Source of the DNA: Vibrio sagamiensis NBRC 104589
Lineage (GTDB): Bacteria; Pseudomonadota; Gammaproteobacteria; Enterobacterales; Vibrionaceae
Assembly: GCF_007990935.1 (NCBI RefSeq)
Contig: NZ_BJXJ01000009.1
Location: 1 to 64,000, forward strand
DNA: 64,000 nt
Reading direction: 5' to 3'
A model generated the notes under the pieces. It did no database searches, had not been told where the DNA came from, and was given only the letters and a program-made list of their open reading frames with translations. Numbering within the stretch: the stretch's first letter is position 1; each line of letters begins with the position of its first letter. Made by a program: the position numbers and the translations under genes. Positions 8,137 through 17,146 of the stretch are shown here, piece after piece.

Positions 8137-9039
8137 CTAAATTGTTCGCGGTGAGTGGTTAAAGTGACGCTTAAACTCACGACTAAATTGAGAGGGGCTT
8201 GAGTAACCTACTCTGCGCGCAGCATCATTAATGCGTAAACCTTCTATTTGGATCAACTCTTTCGCTTTGTTTAATCTTACTTTCTTTAAATACTGCAAAG
8301 GTGATTCAAAGGTCACTTTGCGAAAAGCATTGTGAAATGCTGAAATACTCATGTTTGCTTCGTCAGCAAGCAACTGAATCGTAATTGGTTGATCAAATTC
8401 TTCATGCACTTTAGAAAGTGCTTTAGCAATTCGTGCATAATGACCATCATGATGAGCAAGGTCAAATAGGACACGTCCCTTTGAACCAATTAATGCTCGA
8501 TATACAATTTCATTAACCAACGCATCACCAAGTATATCTGCTTCAGTCTTGCTATGGAGTGCTCTCATTAAACGAACAAAACAGTCTGTCATGTGTTCTT
8601 CCATCTTTGTAGACTCAAGGCCACTCGAGTTATGTTTATTTCCTTGATCAATATGGAAGTCTTGTTGTTCTAGTTTTTTGACCAACCGTTGTAAACGTTG
8701 AGGATCAATACTGATCGACAAACCTAACAGAGGCTGGCCATCAATAGCCAATGCTTCACACTCTAATGGCATAGGAACGCCAATCACGAGATAATTACCC
8801 GAGGAATAAGTAACAGGCCTTTCTCCAAGATAAATGTTTTTTTGGCCTTGTCCGAGCATAATGATGCCAGATTGGTAAGTAAACGGCTGACGTGGGTTAC
8901 CAGTACTGCTCCTATAGAACCATACATTTTTTACTTCTGTTTCTCTGATCCCCTCAAGATCCTCCCATCCTTTAGCTTCAACGTAAGAGTGCATCAACTG
9001 AGCAAGTACATTCATATAAGTAAATCCATGTAGAGACAT
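8137..9039 (-). CDS. yqhC: AraC-family regulator, YqhC-like
   Basis: Transcriptional activator of 300 residues. The N-terminal cupin-like AraC_N domain contains NPRQPFTYQSGIIMLGQGQKNIYLGERPVTY, read across residues 49-80. The C-terminal two helix-turn-helix AraC domain includes FDQPITIQLLADEANMS and the closing signature RVGYSSPSQFSREFKRHFNHSP. It is divergent from an iron-containing alcohol dehydrogenase of the YqhD type with 160 bp between them. In Escherichia coli YqhC activates yqhD in response to reactive aldehydes, and gene order plus family membership make the same role likely here. The symbol is assigned by this synteny. Confidence 0.8.
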   Translation of the reverse strand: MSLHGFTYMNVLAQLMHSYVEAKGWEDLEGIRETEVKNVWFYRSSTGNPRQPFTYQSGIIMLGQGQKNIYLGERPVTYSSGNYLVIGVPMPLECEALAIDGQPLLGLSISIDPQRLQRLVKKLEQQDFHIDQGNKHNSSGLESTKMEEHMTDCFVRLMRALHSKTEADILGDALVNEIVYRALIGSKGRVLFDLAHHDGHYARIAKALSKVHEEFDQPITIQLLADEANMSISAFHNAFRKVTFESPLQYLKKVRLNKAKELIQIEGLRINDAARRVGYSSPSQFSREFKRHFNHSPRTI

Positions 9040-9199
9040 TGATTGGTAAAAATGAGGTCAATAATAACGAACTTGTAGGAATAGGCAATTAATAAAGAGA
9101 AAATGGGCTTTAATAAGCCACCATTCAGGACTAATATGCAAACCAACTAATGACCAAAAGGTCAAAATAAAAAGATTACGTTTATAAAAGGAATCCAGC

Positions 9200-10348
9200 A
9201 TGCAATTCACCTATGTTAATCCAACGGTTATTCACTTTGGTCAAGGACAGATCAACGCTCTTAGCCAAGCCATTGATAGTGATAAAAAAGTACTTATCAT
9301 CTATGGAGGTGGATCAATCAAAAAGAATGGTGTTTATGATCAAGTTATTGCATCTTTAGGTCACCACTCATGGCTTGAATTTTCAGGTGTAGAAGCTAAT
9401 CCAACAAAGGAAACATTGGATAAAGCCGTTGCACTCGTTAAAGAAAAAAATATTGATTTCATTGTCGCTGTAGGTGGTGGCTCTGTTATTGACGGTTCAA
9501 AATACGTTGCTGCAGCAGCGAAATATGATGGTGATGGTTGGGATATCCTGACTGGTGCACATCAAGTGACTCAAGCAACACCTCTTGGCGCAGTGCTTAC
9601 TTTGCCAGCTACCGGTTCTGAGTCCAATATGGGAGCGGTGATCACACGCAAAGCAACTCAGGAAAAACTTGCTTTTATGAGCCCTGAAGTTCAGCCTAAG
9701 TTTGCTATCATGGATCCAGACGTAATGAAGTCTCTGCCTGAACGTCAATTGCTCAACGGTCTGGTTGATGCATGGGTACACGTATGCGAGCAATATATTA
9801 CCCTACCAACCAATGCGATGGTACAAGATGGTTATGCAGAAACACTGCTAAAAAACCTGCTGACACTTGGCGAGCAGTTTGATGAACGCAATAACGATGC
9901 TTGGCGTGCAAATCTTATGTGGACAGCCAACCAAGCTCTTAATGGATTGATCGGTGTTGGCCTACCTCAAGATTGGGCGACTCATATGATCGGGCATGAA
10001 TTTACCGCGCTTTGGCATGTTGACCACGCATGTTCACTCGCTATTGTTCAGCCATCACTACTGAGAAACCAAATTGAAGCTAAGCGCAATAAATTGGAGC
10101 AAATGGGCCGTAATGTATTTGGCTTGAACGATAGCTCAGACTTAGCTGAACGTACTATTGATGCGATTGAAAATTTCTACCAGAGCTTGAATGTCGCCAC
10201 ACAATTTTCTGATTACGAAGGAAAAAAAGCACAAGCGATTGAACAAGTTGTGGCTCAATTAGATTCACACGGCTATACACAACTAGGTGAAAACCAAGCA
10301 ATTACACTTGAGAAAACGCGTGAGATCTTAGAGTCTGCAATCGCGTAG
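9200..10348 (+). CDS. yqhD: YqhD-like NADPH-dependent aldehyde reductase / alcohol dehydrogenase
   Basis: Cytoplasmic iron/zinc-dependent group III alcohol dehydrogenase, 382 residues (YqhD of E. coli is 387). It reduces short-chain and reactive aldehydes with NADPH. Motifs seen: GGGSIKKNGVYDQV near residue 36 and VGGGSVIDGSKY near residue 94 for the nucleotide, and the metal-binding region with GLVDAWVHVCEQY near residue 194, IGHEFTALWHVDHA near residue 264 and further His. A strong AGGA site lies nine bases ahead of the ATG. It stands divergent from the YqhC-like gene, and is followed 60 bp later by a perfect dispersed-repeat hairpin that could terminate transcription. Confidence 0.92.
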   Translation: MQFTYVNPTVIHFGQGQINALSQAIDSDKKVLIIYGGGSIKKNGVYDQVIASLGHHSWLEFSGVEANPTKETLDKAVALVKEKNIDFIVAVGGGSVIDGSKYVAAAAKYDGDGWDILTGAHQVTQATPLGAVLTLPATGSESNMGAVITRKATQEKLAFMSPEVQPKFAIMDPDVMKSLPERQLLNGLVDAWVHVCEQYITLPTNAMVQDGYAETLLKNLLTLGEQFDERNNDAWRANLMWTANQALNGLIGVGLPQDWATHMIGHEFTALWHVDHACSLAIVQPSLLRNQIEAKRNKLEQMGRNVFGLNDSSDLAERTIDAIENFYQSLNVATQFSDYEGKKAQAIEQVVAQLDSHGYTQLGENQAITLEKTREILESAIA

Positions 10349-10409
10349 CGATTAAATTCATTACTTCAGGATGAATGACTTCAACACTTAAATAACTCAA
10401 GATTCCCCC

Positions 10410-10440
10410 ATACCCAAGTAACCTCAGGCTACTTGGGTAT
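10410..10440. repeat. Dispersed palindrome, perfect 31-bp hairpin
   Basis: ATACCCAAGTA, centre ACCTCAGGC, TACTTGGGTAT: 11-bp perfect arms. It lies 62 bp after the yqhD-like stop and may serve as its terminator or a 3-prime stabilising stem-loop. Confidence 0.85.
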
Positions 10441-10582
10441 ATTTTCAATAAAATAAAAGAATTCCTACTTTCATGCTTGTAATCAAAATTAAATATGTTA
10501 AATTTTGATTTCGCTTGTTCACAACCAAGTGATAAATCTTAACCCTTGCGTAATATCCCTCTCGATTATGCGTTATTTCATG

Positions 10583-10615
10583 TATACCAAAGTAACCTCA
10601 AACTACTTAGGTATA
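10583..10615. repeat. Dispersed palindrome copy
   Basis: TATACCAAAGTA, centre ACCTCAAAC, TACTTAGGTATA. Arms pair with one mismatch. Confidence 0.8.
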
Positions 10616-10661
10616 AAATCTATTCAGAACCGACTGTTCGCCCTACTCGTTTAGTCATGTT

Positions 10662-10693
10662 TATACCTAAGTAACTTAAGGTACTCGGGTATA
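10662..10693. repeat. Dispersed palindrome copy upstream of the MFS gene
   Basis: TATACCTAAGTA, then ACTTAAGG, then TACTCGGGTATA. It ends 28 bp ahead of the MFS start codon, so it probably lies in the leader or promoter. Confidence 0.8.
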
Positions 10694-10721
10694 TGATTCA
10701 AAAATTATTATTGGATTAACT

Positions 10722-11933
10722 ATGTTTCCTATTTCCCATACTGGAAAGTGGTTTCGATTTTTGATGGTGTTTATATTCCTTGGAGCAGCAATGGAAACTG
10801 ACATTTATCTACCAACTTTCCCTGACATACTCAAAGATTTCAACACCAATGCAGTCATGGTACAACGCATTTTAAGCTATAACTTTATCGGTATTTGTGT
10901 CGGTTCATTGCTTTATGGACCATTATCTGACCGCTTTGGCCGTCGCAAAATATTGATGTTTGGATTCAGTATTTTTCTCATCGCCAGTTTTGGTTGCATT
11001 TTCGCTGACAATATTGAACAACTTCTTGCTTTTAGACTCTTACAGGGTTTTGGAAGCTCAGCGTGCGTAATCGTTGGGACAGCGATGATCTTTGACTTAT
11101 TCGAGGAAGAGTCTGCCGCCAAACTTATCGCTGATTTGAATACACTCGTTGTGAGTTTAATGGCTTTCGCACCTTTGATTGGAGGCTGGATAAGCCTGAA
11201 TTTTGGTTACCGTACTAACTTTATTTTTATCACAGCCCTCGTCTTTATCTCTGCAATAAAGTGTTTCTTATTCTTACCGGAGTCCCTTAACCAGACGAAA
11301 AGGAAAAAGCTAGCACCTAAGCGAATAGCCACTGATTATCGGACAGTGTTATCATCACCTTTATTTTGGTACAACACTCTTATAACCAGCTTAATCCTTG
11401 CCGCTTATATGATTTATGTATCGAATATGTCTTTACTGTACATCGAAAGTTTAAGTGTTAAACCCGATATTTTTCCATTCTATCAAATGGCAACCTTGGG
11501 TACATTTGTGTTGGTCAACTTAAACAACTCGCGCTTAATAGATAGATTTGGCGTTGATAAATTAAAAAATACTGGTCTCAGCTTAATATTTGCGAGTACA
11601 ACCATATTTGCTTTGGCTCCAGAGACATTACTGAACTCACCTTTGTTTTTAACCAGTGTCATGTGTTTATTTTCAGTCGGAGCAGGATTGTCTATCGGTT
11701 TGTTCTTTGCTAAATCCATGCAGATATTTCCGGATCTAACTGGCATCGCAGCATCGTTAGTCACTGCATTAAGGCTGTTGATTGTTTCTGCTGCTATTGA
11801 TTTAGGAAGTAATGCCTATAAAGGAACACCTGAATCAGTATTCAATGTGATGATGTACGTAGTCATGATACTTGCTGGTATAAGAGCAACTCATTATTTA
11901 ATTCAGCGTCACCAACACTTTCAACCAAAGTAA
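10722..11933 (+). CDS. MFS drug efflux transporter, Bcr/CflA-like
   Basis: Inner-membrane proton-driven exporter of 403 residues with 12 hydrophobic segments. The N-terminal DIYLPTFPDILKDF (residues 26-39) is the motif shared by the Bcr/CflA drug-efflux group, GPLSDRFGRRKILM near residue 66 is the MFS loop 2-3 motif A, and LAFRLLQGFGSSACVIVG is motif B with its conserved arginine. The second half (from residue 210) is less conserved, as usual. It is a single-gene unit followed by a strong hairpin at 11989-12017. The substrate cannot be predicted; multidrug or metabolite export is the family role. Confidence 0.88.
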   Translation: MFPISHTGKWFRFLMVFIFLGAAMETDIYLPTFPDILKDFNTNAVMVQRILSYNFIGICVGSLLYGPLSDRFGRRKILMFGFSIFLIASFGCIFADNIEQLLAFRLLQGFGSSACVIVGTAMIFDLFEEESAAKLIADLNTLVVSLMAFAPLIGGWISLNFGYRTNFIFITALVFISAIKCFLFLPESLNQTKRKKLAPKRIATDYRTVLSSPLFWYNTLITSLILAAYMIYVSNMSLLYIESLSVKPDIFPFYQMATLGTFVLVNLNNSRLIDRFGVDKLKNTGLSLIFASTTIFALAPETLLNSPLFLTSVMCLFSVGAGLSIGLFFAKSMQIFPDLTGIAASLVTALRLLIVSAAIDLGSNAYKGTPESVFNVMMYVVMILAGIRATHYLIQRHQHFQPK

Positions 11934-11988
11934 CACGATTGGTTCAGAAAATTAATTTCGCTTCCTTATCACATTAATTAGAACACTA

Positions 11989-12017
11989 GAGCCAGCAAGA
12001 TAAATGCTTGCTGGCTC
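11989..12017. terminator. Hairpin between convergent genes
   Basis: GAGCCAGCAAG pairs perfectly with CTTGCTGGCTC (11-bp stem, 7-base loop). It lies between the MFS gene (+) and a small secreted-protein gene (-). The T-tracts are short, so efficiency is uncertain. Confidence 0.7.
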
Positions 12018-12048
12018 AGCATTATTCTCGGTATATAATAAATAGTTC

Positions 12049-12381
12049 TTATTCTTTCACCCCAATTTCACACCCTTGCAATCGGTAAGAACTGGTCTCA
12101 ATACTGACATAGTACCTGCCAGGATCTGAGATGGCTAACTCGAAAATATTTGCACATCGATCGCCTACGGTACTGGATTGATATGGTTTATTTTCCCATT
12201 CAACAGTGATCCTTTGACCTGTAACATTTTCATCTCCCACCAAAAAATTAATACCTTCAGAAAATTTGTAAGAATAAATGTGATCAAGAATAATTGTTTT
12301 CATCGCTAAAACAGGCTGTATTGGTAACATGAAAGCAATGAAAGCCATGGCTATACGTAAGTTAAAGATTTTACGAAACAT
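12049..12381 (-). CDS. Small exported protein of unknown function
   Basis: 110 residues with a clear Sec signal peptide (positively charged start MFRKIFNLRIA, hydrophobic core, cleavage after VLA near residue 26). The mature part of about 84 residues is predicted mostly beta-strand and contains just two cysteines (CANIF and GCEIG), likely a disulfide in the periplasm. RITVEWENKPY and GRYYVSIETSSYRL suggest a small beta-sandwich. No family recognised. GGTAAG lies ahead of the ATG. Convergent to the MFS gene; no partner on its strand nearby. Confidence 0.68.
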   Translation of the reverse strand: MFRKIFNLRIAMAFIAFMLPIQPVLAMKTIILDHIYSYKFSEGINFLVGDENVTGQRITVEWENKPYQSSTVGDRCANIFELAISDPGRYYVSIETSSYRLQGCEIGVKE

Positions 12382-12482
12382 TAAGCTTACCTTATCAAAG
12401 TATTTAGATTGAATTATATTTTTAACAAATTATTTCGATGAGAAAACAATTAATAACTTCAAATTTAACCACAAAAATATTC

Positions 12483-12788
12483 TCAATAGAGTTTATGATT
12501 TCCAATTGGAACTTCTAATGTGTTTGCTGTTTCTCGAGTTGGTTGACCAACCATCTCATCATAAGCACTACTCTGACGTAAAACATGAGTATTGGCTTTC
12601 AAATGGCGGCAGCGCTTTTGCATGGCTAAAATCGAATGTTCACGTAAAAGCAGGCCTGAATCATCGATAATCATTGATTCTTGGCCATCGATCACGACTG
12701 AAGCTTGATACAGCGCTAAATCGATTGAATGGATAACCAACTTGTCGATATAAAAGTACTTTTCTAGTTTACTCAGTGCTATCGCCAT
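12483..12788 (-). CDS. DUF6482-like small protein
   Basis: About 101 residues. The start at 12788 is chosen because AAAGGAAAT lies directly upstream of that ATG and the conserved part begins there (MAIALSKLEKYFYIDKLVIHSIDLALYQASV, read in pieces). The longer open frame up to 12929 crosses a dispersed repeat and is rejected. The pattern of IDKLVIHSxDLALYQ and later VDGQE/DDSGLLLREHS resembles the DUF6482 family of small cytoplasmic proteins; I give this name from memory of the pattern, not from a search. It is divergent from the photolyase-like gene. Function unknown. Confidence 0.7.
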   Translation of the reverse strand: MAIALSKLEKYFYIDKLVIHSIDLALYQASVVIDGQESMIIDDSGLLLREHSILAMQKRCRHLKANTHVLRQSSAYDEMVGQPTRETANTLEVPIGNHKLY

Positions 12789-12812
12789 ATTTCCTTTCCC
12801 TTTCAAATTAAG

Positions 12813-12843
12813 ATACCCCAATGACCTTAAGACACTTAGGTGT
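12813..12843. repeat. Dispersed palindrome copy
   Basis: ATACCCCAATGACCTTAAGACACTTAGGTGT: degenerate arms of the same repeat, in the divergent promoter region between the DUF6482-like gene and the photolyase-like gene. Confidence 0.6.
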
Positions 12844-13038
12844 GCACTTTTGTATACCCATGAACAATGAAAGCCGATCAAGGATTGGTTTTTTTTTCGT
12901 TCGATTGCGTATACACCTAGGACACCCAATGTATCGTTTTCATCAAAAAGGCTTTTACCTGCATATCACATGGGTGCACATAAGTTTCCATAAAGGTTAA
13001 ATCTAAAGTTTGTTGAGTTTCTGGGGTGTAAGCTTTAA

Positions 13039-14565
13039 ATGAAAGAAATCAATGTGGTATGGCTAAAACGAGACTTGAGGCTCACTGATCATGCTCCCTT
13101 ATACAACTCGCTTATTTCCAAACACCCTACCGTGTTGTTATACATCGTCGAGCCAATTCTGATTGAAAATCCACACTATTCACTTCGTCATTGGCGTTTT
13201 ATCTGGCAATCCATACAAGACTTAAACCTTGCATTACTAGACTACGATAGTCGTGTTTCGGTTTTGTTCGGTGATGCACGCTCTTGCTTCCAAGCCATTC
13301 AGTCTCAATACAAAATCAATGCTGTTTTTTCTCATCAAGAAATCGGGTTAAATTGTACTTTTGACCGAGATAGAGAAATGTCAACTTGGTTCAATTCAAA
13401 CCAAATAGATTGGTATGAATTTCAGCAAGGAGCAGTACTAAGAGGAGTAAAAAACCGCTTAGATTGGGATAAAAACTGGCAAAAGTTTATGCGCGCTCCG
13501 CTTTGTAATACGGTTCTCAAAGCTAGCTCTCTTCATTATTTAGAGCCAGACGACTTTGGCTTAGCCTTTGATCCCCCAGCAAACTGGCTTTTGAAGATCA
13601 GAGGAGTGCAAACTGGTGGAAGTAAGCTGGCTTGGCAAACGCTTGAAGACTTTTTTACGCGTAGAGGTAAAAAGTACTATTGCAGTATTTCAAGCCCTTC
13701 CGAGTCGAGAACGGCATGCACTCGTCTTTCTCCTTATTTGGCTTGGGGTAATATTTCACTACGAGAAGTTTATCAATGCCTATTGCAAAATTGGCAAACA
13801 GCAGGATTTAGACGTAGCTTAATCGCTTTATCTTCCCGGCTACATTGGCATTGTCATTTTATTCAGAAGTTTGAGAGTGAAAGTGACATGGAGTTTCGAT
13901 GTATCAATCAAGCATACGAACCATTACTCAACCATTCTTGTATCAAAGACTCGAAAAAACTCTTTGCTTGGAAATTTGGCAATACAGGAATTCCACTTAT
14001 AGATGCTTGTATGCGCTGCCTTCACCATACCGGCTATATCAATTTTCGCATGCGTGCAATGTTAGTCAGCTTTTTAACGCATCACATGAACATGGATTGG
14101 CGAGATGGCGTCACTCACCTTGCTCAGCTCTTTCTCGACTTTGAACCCGGCATTCATTACCCACAATTTCAAATGCAAGCGGGGCTCACAGGAACCAATA
14201 CCATTCGAATTTACAACCCAACCAAGCAGGCAAAGGAGCATGATGCTGAAGGGAAATTTATCCATAAATGGCTGCCAGAACTCGCTTTGGTCCCCATTCC
14301 ACTTTTGTTCGAACCATGGAAGATGACCTCTATGGAAGCCATCATGTATGAACTTGATCAAGATTCACCGTACTTAAAGCCAATTATCTCATTAGACGAT
14401 TGTGCCAAAAGTGCCCGCGATAGACTTTGGCGTTGGAAAAAACGTCAGGATGTGAGATCAGAGGGAAAACGAATTTTATTCACCCACGTGCGACCAACAA
14501 AGCAGAAGCAGAAGCAGAAGCAGAAGCAGAAGCAGAAGCAGAAGCAGAAGCAGAAAGAATCTTAA
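13039..14565 (+). CDS. Photolyase/cryptochrome-family flavoprotein with KQ-repeat tail
   Basis: 508-residue cryptochrome/photolyase family protein. The N-terminal alpha/beta antenna-binding domain starts [18 protein letters not shown]. The C-terminal FAD-binding domain shows [18 protein letters not shown] (near residue 230), the W-rich FAD cleft [11 protein letters not shown] (near 271), [16 protein letters not shown] and [12 protein letters not shown] (near 325-348), and [16 protein letters not shown]. These proteins repair UV-induced pyrimidine dimers or act as blue-light sensors; the subclass is not decidable by eye. The C-terminus ends in nine Lys-Gln dipeptides encoded by a hexanucleotide microsatellite (14500-14553), which is not part of the fold. 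A flavin reductase-like gene follows after 39 bp. Confidence 0.88.
   Translation: MKEINVVWLKRDLRLTDHAPLYNSLISKHPTVLLYIVEPILIENPHYSLRHWRFIWQSIQDLNLALLDYDSRVSVLFGDARSCFQAIQSQYKINAVFSHQEIGLNCTFDRDREMSTWFNSNQIDWYEFQQGAVLRGVKNRLDWDKNWQKFMRAPLCNTVLKASSLHYLEPDDFGLAFDPPANWLLKIRGVQTGGSKLAWQTLEDFFTRRGKKYYCSISSPSESRTACTRLSPYLAWGNISLREVYQCLLQNWQTAGFRRSLIALSSRLHWHCHFIQKFESESDMEFRCINQAYEPLLNHSCIKDSKKLFAWKFGNTGIPLIDACMRCLHHTGYINFRMRAMLVSFLTHHMNMDWRDGVTHLAQLFLDFEPGIHYPQFQMQAGLTGTNTIRIYNPTKQAKEHDAEGKFIHKWLPELALVPIPLLFEPWKMTSMEAIMYELDQDSPYLKPIISLDDCAKSARDRLWRWKKRQDVRSEGKRILFTHVRPTKQKQKQKQKQKQKQKQKQKES
14500..14553 (+). repeat. Hexanucleotide microsatellite (AAGCAG)9
   Basis: Nine perfect tandem copies of AAGCAG encode (Lys-Gln)9 at the extreme C-terminus of the photolyase-like protein. 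Because the unit is six bases, slippage would change tail length by one Lys-Gln pair without shifting the frame. Confidence 0.95.
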
Positions 14566-14604
14566 ACAAATCAGCTAGCCTAAAACAAAAACTAAGAGAC
14601 CCCT

Positions 14605-15267
14605 ATGACTCAAAAGAAAATTTCTCACAAGGACATTCAAGCGATGGAAAGCCGCTACCGCGCTCGCCTTATCAATTCTTTATCAGGATATAAAAGCGCA
14701 AACTTGATCGGAACACGAGATGAACAAGGACAAGAGAACCTCGCCATTGTCAGTTCCGTTGTTCACTTCGGTTCTAATCCACCTCTACTTGGTTTTATTG
14801 TGCGCCCGAGAAAGAGCCGTCGTCATACACTTGAAAATATCTTGCATACTCATTATTTCACGATTAATGCAATCAATAGAGATTTTATCCAGCAAGCCCA
14901 CCAAACATCGGCGCGTTATGCGAAGGATATTTCAGAATTTGAAAGTGTTGGCCTAACCCCCTGCTATCAAGATAACTTTGCTGCTCCATTTGTTCTTGAA
15001 AGTAACTTACGGATTGGCCTAGTTTTAAAGGAGCACATTATTATAAATAGTAATCAAACTGAAATGTTAATCGGAGAAGTTCAGACAATTAGCCTCCCTG
15101 AAAAAGCAATGATGCCAGATGGGCACCTTGATCTCAGCCTATTGGACATTGTTTCTATTTCTGGTCTCGATAGCTATCATACTGCACAAAAAGTACACCG
15201 TTTAGGCCATGCAAAACCAGATCAACCGGTGTTACCACTCACAGTGGAAGGAAAAAACTTTAATTGA
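14605..15267 (+). CDS. Flavin reductase-like FMN-binding split-barrel protein
   Basis: Cytoplasmic protein of 220 residues with the flavin-reductase (DIM6/NTAB) split-barrel pattern: ANLIGTRDEQGQENLAIVSSVVHFGSNPPLLGFIVRP, read across residues 33-69, supplies the FMN phosphate contacts, and HTLENILHTHYFTINAINRDFIQQAH is the dimer-side helix region. Such proteins bind FMN or FAD and may pass reduced flavin to a partner. The gene starts 39 bp behind the photolyase-like gene on the same strand, so co-transcription is likely and a link to supply or reduction of the photolyase flavin is an attractive inference. Length and fold are normal. Confidence 0.85.
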   Translation: MTQKKISHKDIQAMESRYRARLINSLSGYKSANLIGTRDEQGQENLAIVSSVVHFGSNPPLLGFIVRPRKSRRHTLENILHTHYFTINAINRDFIQQAHQTSARYAKDISEFESVGLTPCYQDNFAAPFVLESNLRIGLVLKEHIIINSNQTEMLIGEVQTISLPEKAMMPDGHLDLSLLDIVSISGLDSYHTAQKVHRLGHAKPDQPVLPLTVEGKNFN

Positions 15268-15332
15268 TGATTTATTGCAGTACCTTAGAGCTAAGGCTAT
15301 CTTATTAAACATAACATCTTGGGGTTACAATA

Positions 15333-15956
15333 TTAACCTAAAGAACTTATAGCGAGTAAAGTACTAGCAAAAATAAACATCGTACCAAATACTCGATTGA
15401 GCCGAACAATATGTTTAGGCTCATGAATGAGAAGACTAAGCCTTTGAGCAAGAATTGCATAAAGAAACATAATAAAACAATCTACACATACTAAGGTTGT
15501 CCCCATAATAAGCATTTGAATAGGATAAGAATAGTTAGGAAGAATAAATTGTGGTAGGAGAGCAACCAAAAAGACTATACTTTTAGGGTTTGTTACATTA
15601 ATCAATGTAGATTGTAATAAAACGGACCATGAATTCACCTTATTCGACATCTTTGATTGTTCGTGAAAAACTGGTTTCTCTACTATTTTTTTTATGCCCA
15701 AGTATATTAAGTACAATATTCCAACCCACTTAATGAAATTAAAAGCTTGATCAGATTGGAGTAATAAAGATCCAAGGCCAACTCCAACTGTCAATAAATT
15801 AAATATATTACCAATTTGTAAACCGGCATTTGCGACTATTGTATTTCTCATACCATTCTGCATAGTTACAGACATCATATTAACCGCACCGGCTCCTGGT
15901 GAAATCGCTAATATAAAAGATGACAATAAAAATCCTAGCCATACATTTAATTCCAT
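15333..15956 (-). CDS. LysE-family amino-acid exporter
   Basis: 207-residue inner-membrane exporter with six hydrophobic segments. Signature FILAISPGAGAVNMMSVTMQNGMRNTIVANAGLQIG is spread over residues 15-50, and INVTNPKSIVFLVALLPQFI near residue 119 carries the conserved NPK. ATTAGGAGTAAAG gives a strong ribosome-binding site for the ATG at 15956. It is divergent from a LysR regulator with 184 bp between, the usual arrangement for a LysE exporter and its substrate-sensing regulator. The substrate is not known. It is only distantly like the LysE-family gene at 4740. Confidence 0.9.
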   Translation of the reverse strand: MELNVWLGFLLSSFILAISPGAGAVNMMSVTMQNGMRNTIVANAGLQIGNIFNLLTVGVGLGSLLLQSDQAFNFIKWVGILYLIYLGIKKIVEKPVFHEQSKMSNKVNSWSVLLQSTLINVTNPKSIVFLVALLPQFILPNYSYPIQMLIMGTTLVCVDCFIMFLYAILAQRLSLLIHEPKHIVRLNRVFGTMFIFASTLLAISSLG

Positions 15957-16140
15957 TCTTTACTCCTAATAGTTCATATAAATATTGATTCATATTTTTG
16001 AAACTTATTTGTTCCTAAAAATATCAACGAAAAGCATTCTTACAGACTAAAATAAATATCATGTATAATTAGACGAATCATAAACGCCCAAACACATAAG
16101 AAAAACTCAGTTTTTATCTCTTTGTTCGTAAGGAAAAGTA

Positions 16141-17037
16141 ATGGACACTCGTTTTATCGAAAGCCTTATTGCTGTAATCGAAGAAGGCTCTATTGCTGGT
16201 GCTGCAAGACGCCAAATGCTCACACCAGCAGCTATTAGCCAAAGAATTCAAGCTCTTGAAACAGAGTTTAAGTGCCAGCTATTCAGTCGTGCAGGGAATA
16301 CTGTTCAACCAACGGACAACTGTCTAGCAATATTGCCCAAAGCACAATTTATTTTAATGGAAGTTCAGAAACTAATAGAAGAAACTCAAGATACAAGTCT
16401 TAAAGGGACATTAAGAGTAGGTGCAAATTCAACCTCATTAATCGCATTCATACCCAGTACTTTAAAAGCAATACGAACATTAGCACCTGATGCCAATTTC
16501 CATGTCGTCCCTGGAAACTCCATTGATTTATATCAAGATTTACAGAATGGTAATCTCGATGCAGCTATTATGGTCAAGCCCCCCATGGGCATCCCTAAAT
16601 CTCTTCGTTATTGGATACTAAGAAGTGAACCTTTAGTTTTAATTCACTCTCCATCTTACCAAGGCGATACCAGAACCATATTAGAGAATGCGCCTTATAT
16701 TCGCTTTGATCCAACGTGTTGGGGAGGACAAGTTGCAGAACAATATATAAACCACAACAAGATAAAGAAACAAGCTATATTTGATCTTGATTCACTTGAA
16801 GCAATTGCTCAACTCGTCAGCGAAGGTGTTGGAGTGTCTTTGGTACCTGAATGGGCGGGTTTAGAACAGTTTGGGAATAAACTGTCTATAACTCATGTAG
16901 ATTCAAAAGAATTTTTAACAAATATGGTTTTGATGACAGCCTATCACCCTAGACAGAAGAAATTACTAACCCTATTCATAGAACAATTATCTTCGCTAGA
17001 TTCTATTTATTACTCACCCAAAAGAAAAGTAATTTAA
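16141..17037 (+). CDS. LysR-family regulator, divergent from exporter
   Basis: 298-residue regulator. The winged helix-turn-helix occupies residues 1-60 (RFIESLIAVIEEGSIAGAARRQMLTPAAISQRIQALE read in parts), followed by the ligand-binding domain starting LKGTLRVGANSTSL. AAGGAAAAG lies ahead of the ATG. Divergent orientation from the LysE-family gene suggests it controls that exporter and itself. The unusual A-A-R-R-Q-M-L-T-P stretch in the recognition helix region still fits LysR. Effector unknown. Confidence 0.9.
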   Translation: MDTRFIESLIAVIEEGSIAGAARRQMLTPAAISQRIQALETEFKCQLFSRAGNTVQPTDNCLAILPKAQFILMEVQKLIEETQDTSLKGTLRVGANSTSLIAFIPSTLKAIRTLAPDANFHVVPGNSIDLYQDLQNGNLDAAIMVKPPMGIPKSLRYWILRSEPLVLIHSPSYQGDTRTILENAPYIRFDPTCWGGQVAEQYINHNKIKKQAIFDLDSLEAIAQLVSEGVGVSLVPEWAGLEQFGNKLSITHVDSKEFLTNMVLMTAYHPRQKKLLTLFIEQLSSLDSIYYSPKRKVI

Positions 17038-17146
17038 GATACAAGCAAATAAAACATTCACCAGACCAATTACAACAAACGCCAAGCATTTGACTGAAAA
17101 ATGTTAATTTGATATTGTTATCGATTGGAATTTAGGAGTTATATAA

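Larger units (their letters stand above)
10349..10721. other. Intergenic region with three dispersed palindromes and an AT palindrome
   Basis: 373 bp with no credible gene. Three short copies of the dispersed repeat occur at 10410-10440, 10583-10615 and 10662-10693. An unrelated inverted repeat, AATCAAAATT (10481-10490) / AATTTTGATT (10501-10510), lies between them and could be an operator for the downstream MFS gene or a hairpin. Confidence 0.7.

Noticed and set aside
12789..12929. N-terminal extension of the DUF6482-like protein
   Set aside because: Runs through a repeat copy; the internal ATG at 12788 has AAAGGAAAT upstream.
14427..14693. Alternative frame across the microsatellite giving an Ala-Glu repeat protein
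   Set aside because: It overlaps the photolyase end and the flavin reductase start in another frame; by-product of the repeat.
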